Shown: positions 28,087 to 38,951, counted from the first letter of the stretch. The stretch: 64,000 bases of DNA from an uncultured bacterium (GCA_949288455.1 CASEKF010000036.1:14049-78048); one strand, 5' to 3'. Notes: generated by a model from the sequence alone, not told the origin. Numbers and translations: made by a program.

Positions 28087-29265
28087 ATGAAACTAAATAG
28101 AGCTATAATAGTCGTAGCCGACAGCATGGGATGCGGAGCTATGCCCGATTCTTATAAATATGACGACGCAGAGGCGGATACTCTAGGACATATTGCGGAA
28201 AAAACAGGTCTGACTATACCTAATATGCAAAAAATGGGACTTGGTAATATACATCAAATAAAAGGCGTTCCTCCGGAAAAGACTCCTACGGCTCTAGCCG
28301 CAAAAATAGCCGAGCGTTCAAACGGGAAAGACACTACAACCGGACATTGGGAAATTGCAGGCATTATAACGGAAAAACCTTTTCCTACTTATCCTCAAGG
28401 TTTTCCGGAAGACTTAATAAAAGCTTTCGAACAAGCTACCGGCAAAAAAACTATAGGGAACTACCCCGCTTCAGGAACGCAGATAATCGCAGATCTTGGA
28501 GAAGAGCATATGAAAACCGGAGCCCTCATAATTTACACTTCAGCGGACAGCGTCTTTCAAATAGCTGCTCATGAATCTATTGTTCCTATCGACGAGTTAT
28601 ATAAATATTGCGAAGCCGCAAGAGCTTTGCTCAACGGAGAACATCCCGTAAGCAGAGTGATTGCTCGTCCCTTCATAGGTTCTCCAGGCAATTTTACAAG
28701 GACCGAAAATAGACGCGATTACGCTCTGCCTCCTCCGTATCCAACATTATTGGACATCCTTAAAGAAAACGGCAAAGACGTCATAGGAGTCGGAAAAATA
28801 GAAGATATATTCTGTCATAGAGGCTTAACCGAATCATACCATACCGGTAATAACCATGCCGGTCTGGACAAATTGGAAGAGCTTTTGCAGGACGATAAAA
28901 CCTCGGGATTAATTTTTGTAAATCTAGTAGATTTCGATATGCTTTACGGACACAGGAGAAATCCTAAAGGATATGCGGAAGCGATAGAATATTTAGATTC
29001 TTTCATACCGCGACTTCAAAACGCTATGAAAGAAGGAGACGCTCTTATTATCACGGCAGATCACGGATGCGATCCATGTCATAAGGGTTCCGATCATACG
29101 AGGGAACATGTTCCTCTTTTATGGTATATGAAAGATATTCAGGGAAAACAATTAAATATGCGTTATTCCTTCGCCGATATAGCGGCTACAATTTTAGATA
29201 TGTTTGACATTAAATCTAACTTAGCCGGAGAAAGTTTCTCTTCTGAAATTAAGTTTACAAAATAA
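28087..29265 (+). CDS. deoB: Phosphopentomutase
   Basis: This enzyme interconverts ribose or deoxyribose 1-phosphate and 5-phosphate in nucleoside salvage. It belongs to the alkaline-phosphatase-like metalloenzymes and has 392 residues, the normal length. The N-terminal metal site DSMGCGAMPDSYKYDD, the GKDTTTGHWEIAG phosphothreonine loop, VGKIEDIFCHRG, LVDFDMLYGHRR and ITADHGCDPCHKGSDHTREH are all present. AGGAGG sits seven bases upstream of the ATG. No nucleoside phosphorylase or deoxyribose-phosphate aldolase lies next to it. Confidence 0.97.
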   Translation: MKLNRAIIVVADSMGCGAMPDSYKYDDAEADTLGHIAEKTGLTIPNMQKMGLGNIHQIKGVPPEKTPTALAAKIAERSNGKDTTTGHWEIAGIITEKPFPTYPQGFPEDLIKAFEQATGKKTIGNYPASGTQIIADLGEEHMKTGALIIYTSADSVFQIAAHESIVPIDELYKYCEAARALLNGEHPVSRVIARPFIGSPGNFTRTENRRDYALPPPYPTLLDILKENGKDVIGVGKIEDIFCHRGLTESYHTGNNHAGLDKLEELLQDDKTSGLIFVNLVDFDMLYGHRRNPKGYAEAIEYLDSFIPRLQNAMKEGDALIITADHGCDPCHKGSDHTREHVPLLWYMKDIQGKQLNMRYSFADIAATILDMFDIKSNLAGESFSSEIKFTK

Positions 29266-29318
29266 AGGCGAAAAAACAAAAAGAAACTAACAGAAAAACA
29301 GCGATTAAAAATTTAAAT

Positions 29319-29358
29319 AAAAGCGGGGTTGAGCGTTCTACAATCTCTCCCGCTTTTT
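29319..29358 (+). terminator. Terminator after deoB
   Basis: A 9-bp stem (29319-29327 with 29349-29357) with a 21-base loop ends in a short T-run. It lies about 55 bases after the deoB stop. Confidence 0.6.
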
Positions 29359-29515
29359 CTATGCCGCCATCCGTTCGAAGACGAAAAAAAGTATAAACTA
29401 AAACAAGTTTAAGATAACGCGGCGTATTCAAAAATAGCTGCGCCATTCTCCGAAACATTCTCAGGCCATTTTTCTGAACGCCGACAAAAACGTGGAATTT
29501 TAATATTATTAAACA

Positions 29516-30721
29516 TCAACGAGACGCGCGACTTTTTATAATCTGATTAAGATCAAACCTGCGTATATTAGCTTTTTTTTCTATCTGCTTCTGTTTGTAG
29601 AAGTCTAACGCAAAATAACCTATGACAAGCAATCCGGCAAGAAAAACGCCAAACTTAAAATTATTTATAGCTTTAAGGAAAAAAATTCCAGGCTTAATAA
29701 AAAGCATAAACAAAATTAGAAAAATAGGAGCGATTATAATATATTTTTTACTCATATTCTCGATAGAATTTTTAAAATCTTTATCAATAGGCCTTTTCCC
29801 CCCCCCGTTTCCGTTTTTGAATATCTCGACGGCAGTCTGATAGATATTATCTTTGTATTTAAATGATGAAATAGCGAAAGGAAAATAAATAATATCGCTA
29901 ACGTTATCTATCGTTATGACGTTTTGAGACTCAGTAACTTCCGAACATAAGTTTTCTGAATTTAGCTTTTTCAAAATAGCTTCTTCAATCATAGATTTAC
30001 CGTTAAGTTCATATAATTCGGAAGAATCACAAATAGGCGGAATAATCGCCGCGTCCTCTTTATTCGCAGATAATAGAGTTTCCGTATCGTACTTAGGAGG
30101 TTCAATTAAACGCGAAATATTATCTGCTCCGGGCGTTCCGAACGTAGCTCGACTTATAAAATCGTTAAATTCTTTTTGAAATCCCGAGCAGGCCGGAATC
30201 GCTATCATAAAACTATTTTTATACTCTCCTCCCTGAGGTATTTTCTCGCGCTTACCCCCTTCGGCTTCATAAGCGTATCCTTTCCAAGAAGAGATAAATT
30301 TTCCGGAATACATTCTAACTGGCAAAAACGACTCCGTTATCGTTTCTAACGGAAACGATTTTAAAATATCTTCTACGGTATAAGTTCCCTCAGCCAAATA
30401 GTATAATATGCTATTTTCAGCCTGTCGTTTCATCTTATTCGGTTTGCAAGCCTGAAAATTGTTCAAGTCTTCAGGCGTAAAAGATAAGTACTGATACTTT
30501 TTTCCGCAGGAATTGCACTGAAATTGTTCCGATACTGAAAGTCTATCTCCGCAAGCGCAAAAAACGGCTTCTTTTGCGCTGTTAGAAGGCGTAATGTTTT
30601 TTCCGGCGGTAAAAACTAGGCCGCAGTAACAACATGCAATTTTTTTTAAATGGCATGACAAATAATAAATTTTTCCCCTACAGGAAGGACAAACGACATA
30701 AAAAGCTTCCATATTTTCCAT
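29516..30721 (-). CDS. Multi-zinc-ribbon membrane protein with a G9 tract
   Basis: I do not recognise the family. The 401-residue product starts with zinc-ribbon pairs: CPSC at 11-14, CCYC at 30-33, CACG at 55-58 and CNSCG at 69-73. A soluble middle follows (residues 100-310), and two membrane helices occupy about 326-342 and 357-374, ending in a basic tail. The arrangement suggests a cytoplasmic metal-binding head on a C-terminal hairpin anchor. Codons for Gly306-308 form a run of nine Gs in the coding strand (29798-29806 on the plus strand as Cs). This stands out in an AT-rich genome and lies just before the anchor. AAGGAAAA precedes the ATG. Confidence 0.75.
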   Translation of the reverse strand: MENMEAFYVVCPSCRGKIYYLSCHLKKIACCYCGLVFTAGKNITPSNSAKEAVFCACGDRLSVSEQFQCNSCGKKYQYLSFTPEDLNNFQACKPNKMKRQAENSILYYLAEGTYTVEDILKSFPLETITESFLPVRMYSGKFISSWKGYAYEAEGGKREKIPQGGEYKNSFMIAIPACSGFQKEFNDFISRATFGTPGADNISRLIEPPKYDTETLLSANKEDAAIIPPICDSSELYELNGKSMIEEAILKKLNSENLCSEVTESQNVITIDNVSDIIYFPFAISSFKYKDNIYQTAVEIFKNGNGGGKRPIDKDFKNSIENMSKKYIIIAPIFLILFMLFIKPGIFFLKAINNFKFGVFLAGLLVIGYFALDFYKQKQIEKKANIRRFDLNQIIKSRASR

Positions 30722-30941
30722 TTCGTTATTTTCCTTATATATTGCTTTTTCTTACGTTTATCGTTATACGTCAACGTAAATTATCTTCAAATTAATCTCA
30801 ACAAAATGTATGGACATAATCATATAAACGCAGTAATAAAACTAATTTATTTAATTATACAACTAAACTCGCGAACAGTAAATATATAAAAATAGAACCA
30901 AAAATAATGAAATTAACCGCCCAAACAAGTTTCCGCTTAAT

Positions 30942-30986
30942 ATAGAAGAAAGCCCCGATTTTAAATAAAACCGGAGCTTCTTCTAT
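30942..30986 (-). terminator. Hairpin downstream of the M15 peptidase gene
   Basis: Imperfect long arms (30942-30957 and 30972-30986, with a 9-bp perfect base and a bulge) lie just after the minus-strand stop at 31005. The T-tract is weak. Confidence 0.55.
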
Positions 30987-31004
30987 CAAATCATTTTTCT
31001 ATTA

Positions 31005-31976
31005 TTAATATCCCGTGCAGAATTGAAAATGCATAGGATCATTAGGGAGCTGATAAAATCCGTATTTAGCAAATATCTGAGCCAGCTGCTTTTGTTCAGG
31101 AGTTTGAGTATTCTTCCCCATAGGGTTAGAAGAAGCGTTTACGTCAAAACCTATACCCCAAGCATGAACGCTCTTCGCGCTGCCTCCTCTTTTCGATCTA
31201 TTATTATAACAGCCGTCGAAAGAATCTATGCAATGGGATAAACCGCGCGCTTTAATTTCTTCAAAGGCAGCCTTCATTCTATCCGCAATAAGTTTATGGC
31301 ACGTCACTTTAATCATTTTGCCGTCTTTCCCGGCCGGCATTTCTACTGTAACCTGATTTTGACCAGGTTCTCCAAACATCTTTTTAATCTCGTTTAACCC
31401 ATGAGGCCTGCCTTCAAAACTGCCATATTTATCTACGGGAACTCTGCCGGCAGAAGCCGTTCCGCTGCTCCCAACCGGAGAAGGCAGAGACGACGAATAA
31501 GCCGGCATCGAGGCCGGAGATCCTGTTCCCGATGATCCGATTCCCGAAGCCGGAGCTGCTCCGGCTCCCCCGCTTACGGCGGGAGAAAATCCAGAGCCTG
31601 AAGAGGCGATCGTCTGCCGCTGTAAAAGCGACATCATCTGAAAAAGAATCATCATCATCTGAAGCATCATTTGCGTCTCTTGCCGCATCCGTGAGCCAAA
31701 CATACTTCCCGCGGGGCAACAAGCGCCGCCAAACCCCGGAATCATTCCCATCCCGGGCGTCATAAGGCCGCTATTCTGAAGTGAAGAGAATAATGGATTC
31801 TTTGTGAAAGAATCGGCTATATCAGGACTAAAAGACGCGCTATCTGAAATATTTAAATTTAACGAAATATTTGCCGTTATGCCGTATTCCATCTGCTTAA
31901 GACCGCTTAAAGCTCCTCCTGAAGAGATGGAAAATAGTCTGTCAGCAATATTAGGAAAACTGTTTACGTTAAACAT
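31005..31976 (-). CDS. M15-type D-alanyl-D-alanine carboxypeptidase-like protein
   Basis: The last 125 residues form a zinc peptidase domain of the M15 (VanY/endolysin) group. SVHAWGIGFDVN provides the first His and Asp ligands and DPMHFQFCTGY the last His. The domain cuts peptidoglycan cross-links or stem peptides. It is preceded by about 190 residues with Met-rich helices (QETQMMLQMMMILFQMM) and a Gly/Ser/Pro/Ala-rich linker. There is no Sec signal peptide. The protein starts MFNVNSFPNIADRLF, similar in style to the protease, amylase and phospholipase genes further right. GGAGGGAC precedes the ATG. Confidence 0.85.
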   Translation of the reverse strand: MFNVNSFPNIADRLFSISSGGALSGLKQMEYGITANISLNLNISDSASFSPDIADSFTKNPLFSSLQNSGLMTPGMGMIPGFGGACCPAGSMFGSRMRQETQMMLQMMMILFQMMSLLQRQTIASSGSGFSPAVSGGAGAAPASGIGSSGTGSPASMPAYSSSLPSPVGSSGTASAGRVPVDKYGSFEGRPHGLNEIKKMFGEPGQNQVTVEMPAGKDGKMIKVTCHKLIADRMKAAFEEIKARGLSHCIDSFDGCYNNRSKRGGSAKSVHAWGIGFDVNASSNPMGKNTQTPEQKQLAQIFAKYGFYQLPNDPMHFQFCTGY

Positions 31977-32061
31977 AAATTATAGTCCCTCCATTAAACG
32001 ACTAAAATAAAAATCTATAATTTACATTTATTGTAGCAAATACAAACTTCATATAACCGTT

Positions 32062-32090
32062 CATAATGTTAAATTTTATTTAACATTATG
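32062..32090. repeat. 11-bp inverted repeat
   Basis: CATAATGTTAA (32062-32072) and its exact complement (32080-32090) flank a 7-base loop. It is 86 bases upstream of the M15 start, a position suited to an operator. No T-tract follows on either strand. Confidence 0.6.
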
Positions 32091-32103
32091 AAAAATATAT
32101 TAA

Positions 32104-32141
32104 AAATAGTAAATATATTTAGCTAAATATATTTACTATTT
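32104..32141. repeat. Perfect 38-base palindrome
   Basis: Two 19-base arms meet without a loop at 32122/32123. All but four of the 38 bases are A or T. It lies 13 bases from the neighbouring inverted repeat. It could be a binding site for a dimeric regulator or an AT-rich cruciform. Confidence 0.7.
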
Positions 32142-32388
32142 CATTTAAACAAAACTTTTACTATATACCTTCGTCCTAAATTCAAGCTTAGACCTTTAAA
32201 TATTTGCCAGCTGACGATAATATCATCTTTCGCCGTTTCTAATAATAAGAAAGTTAATCATTCAATATTAACCTTAATCATCTACTCAAATAACTACGCT
32301 CTTAACTATAAAACCCCTGATATTAAACGCTGGGAAGATTATCTTTCCGGCTAACTGCGTCGCAAAGGGGCGTCATATTGAGATATTT

Positions 32389-34293
32389 CTAAAAGACCAA
32401 ACTCAAATTAATTGCGTCAAGCTCAGACATGAGCATGTTGCTTTTATCTTGAGGACATATCAAAACGGACATAACCATTTTATCCTTTTCTAAATTTTCC
32501 GTAATATAAACCATACATGTAAAATCGGATTTATTTTTAGAAATAAAGGACGAATACAATAAACTGCGGCGTCCGTCGCTTAAAACTCTGGGAAACATAT
32601 CGGCAATCTTAAAAGAATCCACCGAATGACCGGTTAAAACGGAAACTAATTTTCCAATATCCTGATCCAATGGAGAAAATAAAGTAATAAATATTAAGGC
32701 GTCTCCCCTAGTCCCCTTAATTAATTTCGACTCGTCTGCCGTAAAACGCCAATTTTTAGGGTTATCAAACTTTATACCCCACAATCTTTGAGATACGTTA
32801 TTTTTATCATGCTTAAAAAATTCAGATGGATTTTTAAGGTGAAACCATTTATTTTTAACGTATACGGATCTTATGTTAAAGTTTAAATTATTTACGGCGT
32901 CTAACATCTTAATGCCTTCGCTAGGCGATATATCTCCGCCGTAGCTAGAACTCAAATAAATATAGCGAGCTCCCAATTCGCTTTTATTATACGACGGATC
33001 TACGGCTATCCACTTTCCGTTCAGCCAGACCTCTGCCCAAGAATGCAAAATAAAACATCCGCCGTCAAAAATAAAGCCTGAAATGATTCTGGAAGGGATC
33101 CCTAAACTTCTCGTCAATGCTGCGAAAAGCAAAGATTTTTCAGTACAATCTCCTTTCCCGGAACGCAGAGCTTCAACGGCCGAAAGATACGTGTCAAATT
33201 CGGCTTCTTTAATATGGCCGTATACCCAAGAACGTATTAAAGAAACTGTTTCTCTAAGATTTTCTTGTTTAAATTCAGCCGCTTTTTCCTTTATATCATC
33301 GTCATCCGACTGAATATATTTAGACGGCTTCAAAGCCTCGGGAGGATATTCTGCTTGTTCCCTCTTAGAGTTTGGGGAATATAAACGTAAATACAACTTT
33401 TTACCCTCTTTGGAAGGGGTTTGATATTCATTTGAAGGAAATACAAAAGATCTTCTTTTATCTCTAGAGGAATACTCTACCTTCATGATAGAAAGGGCTT
33501 CGGAAATAGAAGAATCCATTTTTTGCACGGACGCAATATGCCCGTCAATATTTTTAATTCCGTCCTTTTTTTCTGCCGATTGTTTGTCGGCTCTAACAAA
33601 TTTCAATCCTGCCGATTCGCACATGCATTCGTTTTTATTGCCGTCAATCCACATTATAACGTCGGATTCCGACAAAATTGAAGACTTGATAAGATATTTA
33701 GACGCCTCGATAACATTAGATGATATATCGATTTTTTCTTTGCCTAAATATTTAATTGAAAATTCATGTACTTTTTGATATCTAGCGTCTATACATTTAA
33801 CAGTCGCAAAATCTGAAACTTCAGAAATAAATAGACTATCGGGCTGAGCGTACAAATTTTCTTCTATAGGCATAGTTAATTCAGATGAAAAAGAACTTAT
33901 AACGGAATGAAAAACAAAATTTCCGTTATCTTTTCTAACCGAAAACGAACTTTCAGACGAGCCTGATTCAATAATAATCTCCTGCAGCGGCTTAAAATTA
34001 TAATCATAATAGGTTTCGGCGACGCTTTTATCATACCCCGCAGAATTTCGAATAAAGGTTTCTACCCTAAATATTATCGCGTCTAAGCCCTCGAAAGTCG
34101 TTTTTATCCTCTCCCGTCTCATATAGCCTATTTTACCCGTAGAGTCATAAATATTAAACCACAACTCTCCGAAAGCGGCGTCAGGAAACTTTTTTTTCTC
34201 CGCGGCGCTTCTAGAAGAATCGACGCAAGCGATATTAATAAGACATAAAAAAACGAATATGGTAAAAAAAGCGGATTTCAAGAACTTTTTCAT
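32389..34293 (-). CDS. Transglutaminase-domain lipoprotein
   Basis: A lipoprotein signal peptide ends at NIAC (Cys23). After a beta-rich N-terminal region resembling other bacterial transglutaminase-like proteins, the papain-fold domain at about residues 370-450 shows the full triad: Cys in [20 protein letters not shown], His in [13 protein letters not shown] and Asp in WIAVDPSYN. The last 130 residues form a separate domain ([19 protein letters not shown]...) of PsbP/DUF1795-like look. The protein is 634 residues long. Bacterial members cross-link or cleave proteins at the envelope. The start overlaps the mnmG stop by four bases, so it is translated with mnmG despite no obvious functional tie. 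Confidence 0.85.
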   Translation of the reverse strand: MKKFLKSAFFTIFVFLCLINIACVDSSRSAAEKKKFPDAAFGELWFNIYDSTGKIGYMRRERIKTTFEGLDAIIFRVETFIRNSAGYDKSVAETYYDYNFKPLQEIIIESGSSESSFSVRKDNGNFVFHSVISSFSSELTMPIEENLYAQPDSLFISEVSDFATVKCIDARYQKVHEFSIKYLGKEKIDISSNVIEASKYLIKSSILSESDVIMWIDGNKNECMCESAGLKFVRADKQSAEKKDGIKNIDGHIASVQKMDSSISEALSIMKVEYSSRDKRRSFVFPSNEYQTPSKEGKKLYLRLYSPNSKREQAEYPPEALKPSKYIQSDDDDIKEKAAEFKQENLRETVSLIRSWVYGHIKEAEFDTYLSAVEALRSGKGDCTEKSLLFAALTRSLGIPSRIISGFIFDGGCFILHSWAEVWLNGKWIAVDPSYNKSELGARYIYLSSSYGGDISPSEGIKMLDAVNNLNFNIRSVYVKNKWFHLKNPSEFFKHDKNNVSQRLWGIKFDNPKNWRFTADESKLIKGTRGDALIFITLFSPLDQDIGKLVSVLTGHSVDSFKIADMFPRVLSDGRRSLLYSSFISKNKSDFTCMVYITENLEKDKMVMSVLICPQDKSNMLMSELDAINLSLVF

Positions 34294-36215
34294 AATCCGT
34301 CGTCGCCCGGCAGCCGCCCGGCAGCCTCCTCGGGAGTATATCTATTTTTACGTCCTTTTTTTAAAAAAACGGTTAAAGCCCATAATGCGGCGGGAGTAAC
34401 TCCGGCTATTCTAGACGCTTGTCCTAAAGATACCGGACGGGCTTTTTCCAGTCTTTCCACAACTTCTCTAGACAGACCTTTTATAAGTTTGTAATCAAGA
34501 TTAAGAGGAATTTTTACAGTTTCCAAAGTCCTGAACTTTTCAATTTCCTCGCTCTGCCTTTCGATAAATCCTGCGTATTTAGCGTTTAATTCGACTTGGA
34601 AAATCTCGTCTGCCTTAAGCTCGTTAAGAGGCGTAAGGTCAGCAATCTCTAAAATTTTTAAATAGTCGATCTCATTGCGGGCAAGTAATTCCTTAAGAGT
34701 AATCGATTTTCTAAGCGGAGCGCTGCCCCAAGAAGCGAGCTTATCGTTGACGTCCTTTTTGGGAGTTATAAAAGAAGAAGACAGTCTTTGCGATTCTTCT
34801 TCAATTTTATTCTGTTTTTCGCAAGTTTTCATATATTCTTCTTCAGAAACAAGACCTACTTCAAAACCTATTTTTCTTAAACGAAGATCAGCGTTGTCTT
34901 CTCTTAATATCAAACGATATTCGCATCTGGAAGTAAAAATTCTATAAGGCTCGTCAGTTCCTTTAGTTACCAGATCGTCGATCATAACTCCTATATATCC
35001 GCTAGAACGATCAATCACTATTCCTTCTTCGCCTTTAGATCTTAACGCCGCGTTTATTCCCGCCATAATACCCTGAGCTGCGGCCTCTTCATAACCCGTA
35101 GTAGCGTTTATCTGTCCTGCGAAATATAAATTTTTAACTAATTTTGTCTCTAAAGTCGGATAAAGCTGAGTAGGATCGGAATAATCATGTTCTATCGCAT
35201 ATCCGGGTCTTATAATCTCAACGTTTTCCAAACCTTTTATAGTTCTAAGCATCTTAAGCTGCGCATCGGCAGGAAGACTCGTAGAAAGACCATTAGGATA
35301 ATACTCTATAGTTTCAAGCCCTTCAGGCTCTAAAAAAACGTGATGAGACGCTCTATCCGCAAAACGAGTGATCTTATCTTCAATAGAAGGGCAATATCTT
35401 ACTCCGGTTCCGGTAATTATACCCTGAAACATTGGAGAAAATTCTCTTGAAGCTCGTATTATATCATGAGTTTCTTCATTAGTGTAAGTAATATAGCATG
35501 GAACCTGTCTTTGCAAAATTTTAGAAGCTGCGGAAAACGAAAAAGTTCTAGGATTTAAATCGCCAAATTGAGGCTGCATAACAGAAAAATCAATAGTTCT
35601 AGCGTCAAGTCTGGGAGTAGTGCCGGTTTTAAATCTGCCTAACTTAAAACCTAATTCTTTTAAATTGTCCGAAAGAGCGTCTGCGGAACCGTCTCCCATT
35701 CTGCCGCCCGGAAAATGTCTAAGCCCGATATGCATAAGACCTTTTAAAAAAGTACCGGGAGTCACGACAATACAATCGGCGTAATATCTGATTCCATTTT
35801 CGTCTTCCACTCCACAGGCTTCGCCCGAAGAAACTAAAATTTTAGCCGCAGTTCCTTGTTTTACGTCCAAATTTTCTTGAAATAAAAGGGCTTTTTTCAT
35901 ATATGAAGCATAAAGGGCTCTATCTATTTGAGCTCTCCATCCTCTAGCTGAAGGGCCTTTAGTGGCATTCAAAAGCCGAAATTGAATTCCGCAGGCGTCC
36001 GCGGCTTTTCCCATTTCTCCTCCTAGCGCGTCTATCTCTCTCGTAAGATGTCCTTTGCCGACTCCTCCTATAGAAGGATTACAGGATATAGCTCCCAATG
36101 TGTCTACGTTCATAGTTAAAAGCAGAGTGTTTCTACCGATTCTAGCGGAGCTCAAAGCCGCTTCAGAACCTGCATGACCTCCTCCAACTACTATAACATG
36201 ATATTTTTTAAGCAT
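34290..36215 (-). CDS. mnmG: tRNA uridine 5-carboxymethylaminomethyl modification enzyme MnmG (GidA)
   Basis: This FAD enzyme works with MnmE to modify U34 of tRNAs reading split codon boxes. The FAD motif [21 protein letters not shown] opens the protein. [62 protein letters not shown] and [19 protein letters not shown] follow. At about 641 residues it is full length, with the C-terminal helical tRNA-binding part ([20 protein letters not shown]). I start at the ATG at 36215 (AAGGTGA upstream) rather than the GTG three codons earlier. The gene lies between a POT transporter and the transglutaminase in one minus-strand run. Confidence 0.97.
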   Translation of the reverse strand: MLKKYHVIVVGGGHAGSEAALSSARIGRNTLLLTMNVDTLGAISCNPSIGGVGKGHLTREIDALGGEMGKAADACGIQFRLLNATKGPSARGWRAQIDRALYASYMKKALLFQENLDVKQGTAAKILVSSGEACGVEDENGIRYYADCIVVTPGTFLKGLMHIGLRHFPGGRMGDGSADALSDNLKELGFKLGRFKTGTTPRLDARTIDFSVMQPQFGDLNPRTFSFSAASKILQRQVPCYITYTNEETHDIIRASREFSPMFQGIITGTGVRYCPSIEDKITRFADRASHHVFLEPEGLETIEYYPNGLSTSLPADAQLKMLRTIKGLENVEIIRPGYAIEHDYSDPTQLYPTLETKLVKNLYFAGQINATTGYEEAAAQGIMAGINAALRSKGEEGIVIDRSSGYIGVMIDDLVTKGTDEPYRIFTSRCEYRLILREDNADLRLRKIGFEVGLVSEEEYMKTCEKQNKIEEESQRLSSSFITPKKDVNDKLASWGSAPLRKSITLKELLARNEIDYLKILEIADLTPLNELKADEIFQVELNAKYAGFIERQSEEIEKFRTLETVKIPLNLDYKLIKGLSREVVERLEKARPVSLGQASRIAGVTPAALWALTVFLKKGRKNRYTPEEAAGRLPGDDGL

Positions 36216-36279
36216 AACTTTCACCTTAATAGAAAAAATAACGCCATAAAAAACGTTCTTGCATAACCTGTCCGGACTA

Positions 36280-37782
36280 TTAATCTTCGCTTGCTAACGC
36301 TCCGGATTTTCTATCTTGCCAAGCGGTCACTTTAGCGAATATTAAAAGAGCTAAAAAAGCTAAAAAACCAATTCCGGCAAAAACATACCATATATAATGA
36401 GCATGTGAATATACCGAAGGCAAGTTAGTTATAACTCCGTTAACCGTAGCGTCGGCTATCTGCTTTTGAATATCGACGGGCAAAGTCGCCGGATCGGGAC
36501 ACCACATCTCAAGAAGATAACCGGACACGCCGAATCCTAATAAATTTCCAAAAAAGCTATTTATATGAGAATATCCCATATATAAAGCGGTTTCTCCCTT
36601 AGGAGCCTGTTTTGAAGCGTACTCAAGAAATCTTGGAGAAAGAAAACATTCCGAAAGCCCCTGAATAGCTATTCCCAAGAGCAAAGTAAAAGTAACCGGA
36701 TGTATCGTAAAAAAAAGCAACGGCATTGAATTTCCAAAATATCCGTAAAGGACAGAACTCATGCTCATCGCTAAAGCGGAAAACGGAATCAGAAAAAGAG
36801 CTATGCCTATTGAATTTAAAGAACTTATTTTAAACTTGTCCGTAAAAGAAGTAATCATAGCTACGCAGCACACTACGACTAAAGGATTTATATTTGCGTA
36901 CCATTCGGGAGAAGCTGATTCTCCTATAGTCCTTATTACATATTTAGGCATTGTTGCGTACAATTGATGCTGAATAGCCCAAAATCCGCCGACTATTATA
37001 ATCAGCGCCATAAAGCGACCGTTAGAAAGCACTTTAATAAAGCCTCGCCAAATTTCTTCGATAGTACGCGTCTCGCCGCCGGAGTCTATATTGCGGAACC
37101 AAATCCAAACTACTATAAAAGAGGCTAAACAAAGAGCGGCCGATAAAAGCGTTATATATTCCAGACCACATTCGACTCTTATAAATTTAGATACGGTTTT
37201 GCCGGAAAAAGAACCGATATTAACCATCATATAAAAGATAGCGAAAGCTCGGCCTCTATTTGCTTCGGACGAACATTGCGCGACGGTTCCAGTTACTACT
37301 GATTTAATAAAAGCTCCGCCGCATAAAATCAAAACAAGATTCAGTATAGTAATTTCCTTACTATATAGAAACCCCATTAAGGCGTATCCTACGGCAAGAA
37401 GAGCAAAAGCTATTAAAAGCGCTTTCCTAAAACCTATTTTATCGGCAATTACTCCTGCAAAAGTCGGCGCAAAATATAGCAAAGCGGAAAAAGCTCCCCC
37501 AATCCAGCCCGCTTCGATGTCCGTAAAGCCTACGATATTCGTAAGATAAAGAGTTATCGAGATAAACATCCCGTAAAAAGCGGCTCGCTCAAACATTTCT
37601 ACCGTATTAGCGGTATAAAATACAGATTTCATCTTAGCTAAAACGATCTCTTTATTGCCTTGTCTCTTCTCGTCTTTATCTCTTTCGGCAGACGCGTCCA
37701 AGAGTACATTTCCCGATTCTTTATTTTCCAAGTCAGACTCGGCGGATCTGTTTTGTTCATTAATTTCAGAAGCTTGTCCCAT
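36280..37782 (-). CDS. POT/PTR2-family peptide transporter
   Basis: This 500-residue major-facilitator protein has about 12 membrane helices. [20 protein letters not shown] near the start matches the POT ExxER-type first helix, and [20 protein letters not shown] matches the family's fifth-helix FYxxINxG signature. The charged N-terminal tail (about 65 residues) is longer than usual. POT members import di- and tripeptides with protons, which would suit the S46 dipeptidyl-peptidase at 22-24 kb. GGAGGG precedes the ATG. It lies between selD and mnmG on the same strand, with short gaps. Confidence 0.85.
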   Translation of the reverse strand: MGQASEINEQNRSAESDLENKESGNVLLDASAERDKDEKRQGNKEIVLAKMKSVFYTANTVEMFERAAFYGMFISITLYLTNIVGFTDIEAGWIGGAFSALLYFAPTFAGVIADKIGFRKALLIAFALLAVGYALMGFLYSKEITILNLVLILCGGAFIKSVVTGTVAQCSSEANRGRAFAIFYMMVNIGSFSGKTVSKFIRVECGLEYITLLSAALCLASFIVVWIWFRNIDSGGETRTIEEIWRGFIKVLSNGRFMALIIIVGGFWAIQHQLYATMPKYVIRTIGESASPEWYANINPLVVVCCVAMITSFTDKFKISSLNSIGIALFLIPFSALAMSMSSVLYGYFGNSMPLLFFTIHPVTFTLLLGIAIQGLSECFLSPRFLEYASKQAPKGETALYMGYSHINSFFGNLLGFGVSGYLLEMWCPDPATLPVDIQKQIADATVNGVITNLPSVYSHAHYIWYVFAGIGFLAFLALLIFAKVTAWQDRKSGALASED

Positions 37783-37880
37783 TAAGGCCCTCCATATCTA
37801 ATTTTTCAACGGCTCTTGTATAAAAAAACGTCTTGCGTTCCAACTAACAAGATTAAATATTTGGTCGCTAAGGATGAAAA

Positions 37881-38951
37881 TCAGTCTTGAATTATAATTT
37901 CAGGTTCTCCTTCAGAAATGATTTCGCCTACTATTTCGGCCGATACTCCGGAATTTTTCAAGTCGCTGCAGAGAGTCTCGGCGGAATCATTAGGAGCAAA
38001 AACGAGCAGACCTCCGGATGTCTGAGGATCAAACATAGAAAAGTATAAAAGTTCGTTTCGTTCGCTCCCCGAGCCATCTAAAAAACCTTCGGGAAGAACA
38101 ATATAGCGGGAATAATAATTTTTGTTTGAATACAATCCTCCCGGCATCAATCCGAAAGAGGCATAATCTAAAGTGCCAGGAAGAAGAGGAACTTTTCTTA
38201 TATTTACTCTTACTTTAACTTTCGAATAAAGAGCGCATTCGAACAAATGTCCGAAAAAGCCAAATCCGGTAACGTCGGTGCAAGCGGAAACTTCAAAACG
38301 CCTCATTATTTCGGAAGCTGTTTTATTTAACGAAATCATATTCGATAACATATTGCGTATATGAGCCTTCTCAGCCATTCCCGCTTTGTCCGCCGTCGAA
38401 ATAATCCCGGTTCCGATAGGTTTAGTAAGAATTACGATATCTCCTACCGTAGCTCCGCCTTTAGTTTTTATTCTGTCAGGGCGTATCAACCCAGTAACGG
38501 CAAGACCGTATTTTATGCCCTCGTCGTTAAGAGAATGTCCGCCTGCTAAGGCGCATCCGGCCTCTTGCAAAGCAGAAGCTCCTCCCTTTATTATTTCTCT
38601 TGCAAACGACTCAGGTAGAATTCCGGCCGGAAAACAAAAAATGTTTAAGGCGGTTATAGGATCTCCTCCCATAGCGTAAACGTCGCTTAAAGCGTTCGCG
38701 GCCGCAATTTTACCGAAAACGAACGGGTCGTCTATCATAGGAGGGAAAAAATCAACCGTCTGAATAAGAGCAATATCTTCGTTCAATTTATAAACTCCTG
38801 CGTCGTCAGGCTCGTTCATTCCTATTATTAAATTGTCACATGAAGGAAAAACGACGTTAGAAAGAGCGTTCTTAAGAAAAAAAGGATTAAGCTTACAGCT
38901 GCATCCTCCTGATTTTCCAATTTCAGTTATTTTTTTAAAATTTTTATTCAA
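37881..38951 (-). CDS. selD: Selenide, water dikinase
   Basis: SelD makes selenophosphate for selenocysteine or selenouridine. The active-site Cys17 and the invariant Lys are present in SGGCSCKLNP; GMNEPDDAGVYKL and IALIQTVDFFPPMIDDPFVFG follow, as do the ATP-binding GDIVILTKPIGTG and ACTDVTGFGFFGHL. The protein has 356 residues, the normal length, and uses Cys rather than selenocysteine at position 17. The start codon is TTG at 38951 with AGAGGA eight bases upstream; there is no better ATG. It implies that the organism uses selenium, though no selA, selB or selU is in the window. Confidence 0.95.
   Translation of the reverse strand: MNKNFKKITEIGKSGGCSCKLNPFFLKNALSNVVFPSCDNLIIGMNEPDDAGVYKLNEDIALIQTVDFFPPMIDDPFVFGKIAAANALSDVYAMGGDPITALNIFCFPAGILPESFAREIIKGGASALQEAGCALAGGHSLNDEGIKYGLAVTGLIRPDRIKTKGGATVGDIVILTKPIGTGIISTADKAGMAEKAHIRNMLSNMISLNKTASEIMRRFEVSACTDVTGFGFFGHLFECALYSKVKVRVNIRKVPLLPGTLDYASFGLMPGGLYSNKNYYSRYIVLPEGFLDGSGSERNELLYFSMFDPQTSGGLLVFAPNDSAETLCSDLKNSGVSAEIVGEIISEGEPEIIIQD

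Larger units (their letters stand above)
31977..32388. other. Gene-free region with two close palindromes
   Basis: This 412-base AT-rich gap between the transglutaminase and M15 genes (both minus strand) has no ORF of note. It holds two strong inverted repeats, listed separately, plausibly forming a terminator for the upstream operon and an operator for the M15 gene. Confidence 0.5.
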
